Shown here: positions 41,901-42,026 of the stretch, piece by piece
Numbering within the stretch: the first letter of the stretch is position 1
Layout: every line of letters begins with the position of its first letter
NCBI GenBank assembly: GCA_031272185.1
Contig: JAISUG010000037.1
Coordinates: 1 to 42,026, forward strand
Source: Lachnospiraceae bacterium
GTDB taxonomy: Bacteria; Bacillota; Clostridia; Lachnospirales; Lachnospiraceae
Reading direction: 5' to 3'
Length of the DNA stretch: 42,026 nucleotides
Notes under the pieces: generated by a model
Told to the model about the DNA's origin: nothing
The model's input: only the letters and a program-made list of their open reading frames with translations
Database searches by the model: none
Position numbers and translations under genes: made by a program

Positions 41901-42026
41901 TTTAAGACAAACAACAGGACATTTTATAATGAATCTGGTATACTGTAAGCAACCAGAAAGCGAGGTTCAAGATGTCCCGTACAAAGAGAACGTTCAACGC
42001 CGAATTCAAAACCAAAATCGTGCTGG
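41881..42026. mobile_element. Left end of an IS3-family-like insertion sequence (continues past the window)
   Basis: AT-rich sequence unlike the rest of the window leads into a transposase start. The left terminus is not defined; it lies somewhere near 41881-41905, where the HEPN reading frame breaks. The promoter AGGACA (41916-41921), 17-bp spacer, TATACT (41939-41944) with TGG before it would drive the transposase. Confidence 0.65.
41972..42026 (+). CDS. IS3-family transposase OrfA, 5' end only
   Basis: The 18 visible codons, beginning MSRTKRTFNAEFKTKIVL, match the usual opening of IS3/IS911-type OrfA proteins (helix-turn-helix, DNA binding). AAAGCGAGG precedes ATG 41972. Cut by the right edge. 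Confidence 0.8.
   Translation, partial: MSRTKRTFNAEFKTKIVL

Overview
The window looks like chromosome from a high-GC anaerobic member of the Bacillota (Clostridia-like). The reasons are strong AGGAGG-type ribosome binding sites before nearly every gene, lipoprotein solute-binding proteins with Ala/Thr/Pro-rich linkers, a YerB/DUF3048 lipoprotein, LacI and LysR regulators, and clusters built from transporters plus flavoproteins. This assignment is inference; there is no rRNA or other taxonomic marker, and no tRNA, rRNA or CRISPR array was seen.

Layout. 1-435 (-): 3'-truncated cytidine deaminase. 966-8954 (+): peptide/nickel-type ABC importer (lipoprotein, two permeases, one fused double ATPase) followed by a ferredoxin-flavoprotein fusion. 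9340-16492 (-): maltodextrin-type operon (binding protein, two permeases, 4-alpha-glucanotransferase, LacI regulator) with a good promoter and operator-like repeats at 16728-16812. 17082-19988 (+), divergent: glycogen/maltodextrin phosphorylase. 20042-24950: GntP-like transporter and SnoaL-like protein (-), divergent from a fumarate-reductase-like flavoprotein (+) and a LysR regulator (+). 25078-26250: decayed genes (truncated AAA+ ATPase, truncated antitoxin) around a 15-bp inverted repeat. 26398-27687 (-): DUF3048 lipoprotein. 28077-40059 (+): second sugar ABC importer (binding protein, flavoprotein, two permeases), two very large putative glycosidases and an RraA-like protein, then an AEC-family carrier at 40255-41178. 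41252-42026: helicase remnant, MntA-type nucleotidyltransferase, a HEPN gene cut after 12 codons, and the start of an IS3-like element.

How the genes fit together. The maltodextrin operon plus phosphorylase make a complete uptake and breakdown route for alpha-glucans. The 28-40 kb cluster looks like an undescribed uptake and breakdown locus for a glycan, possibly uronic-acid containing. Neither sugar importer has its own ATPase, so a shared MsmK/MsmX-type ATPase elsewhere is expected.

The most unusual signal is not a gene. Short tandem repeats occur in three settings. (1) In-frame minisatellites (9 to 108 bp, all multiples of 3) inflate conserved enzymes at loop positions; removing them returns LacI and the phosphorylase to normal family length. 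(2) Three genes end in 68-69 bp tandem repeats that copy the last codons and the stop codon. (3) Three genes have 17-19 bp tandem repeats directly before their ribosome binding site or start. In the GHL6-like gene the native sequence that seeded two of the expansions is still recognisable.
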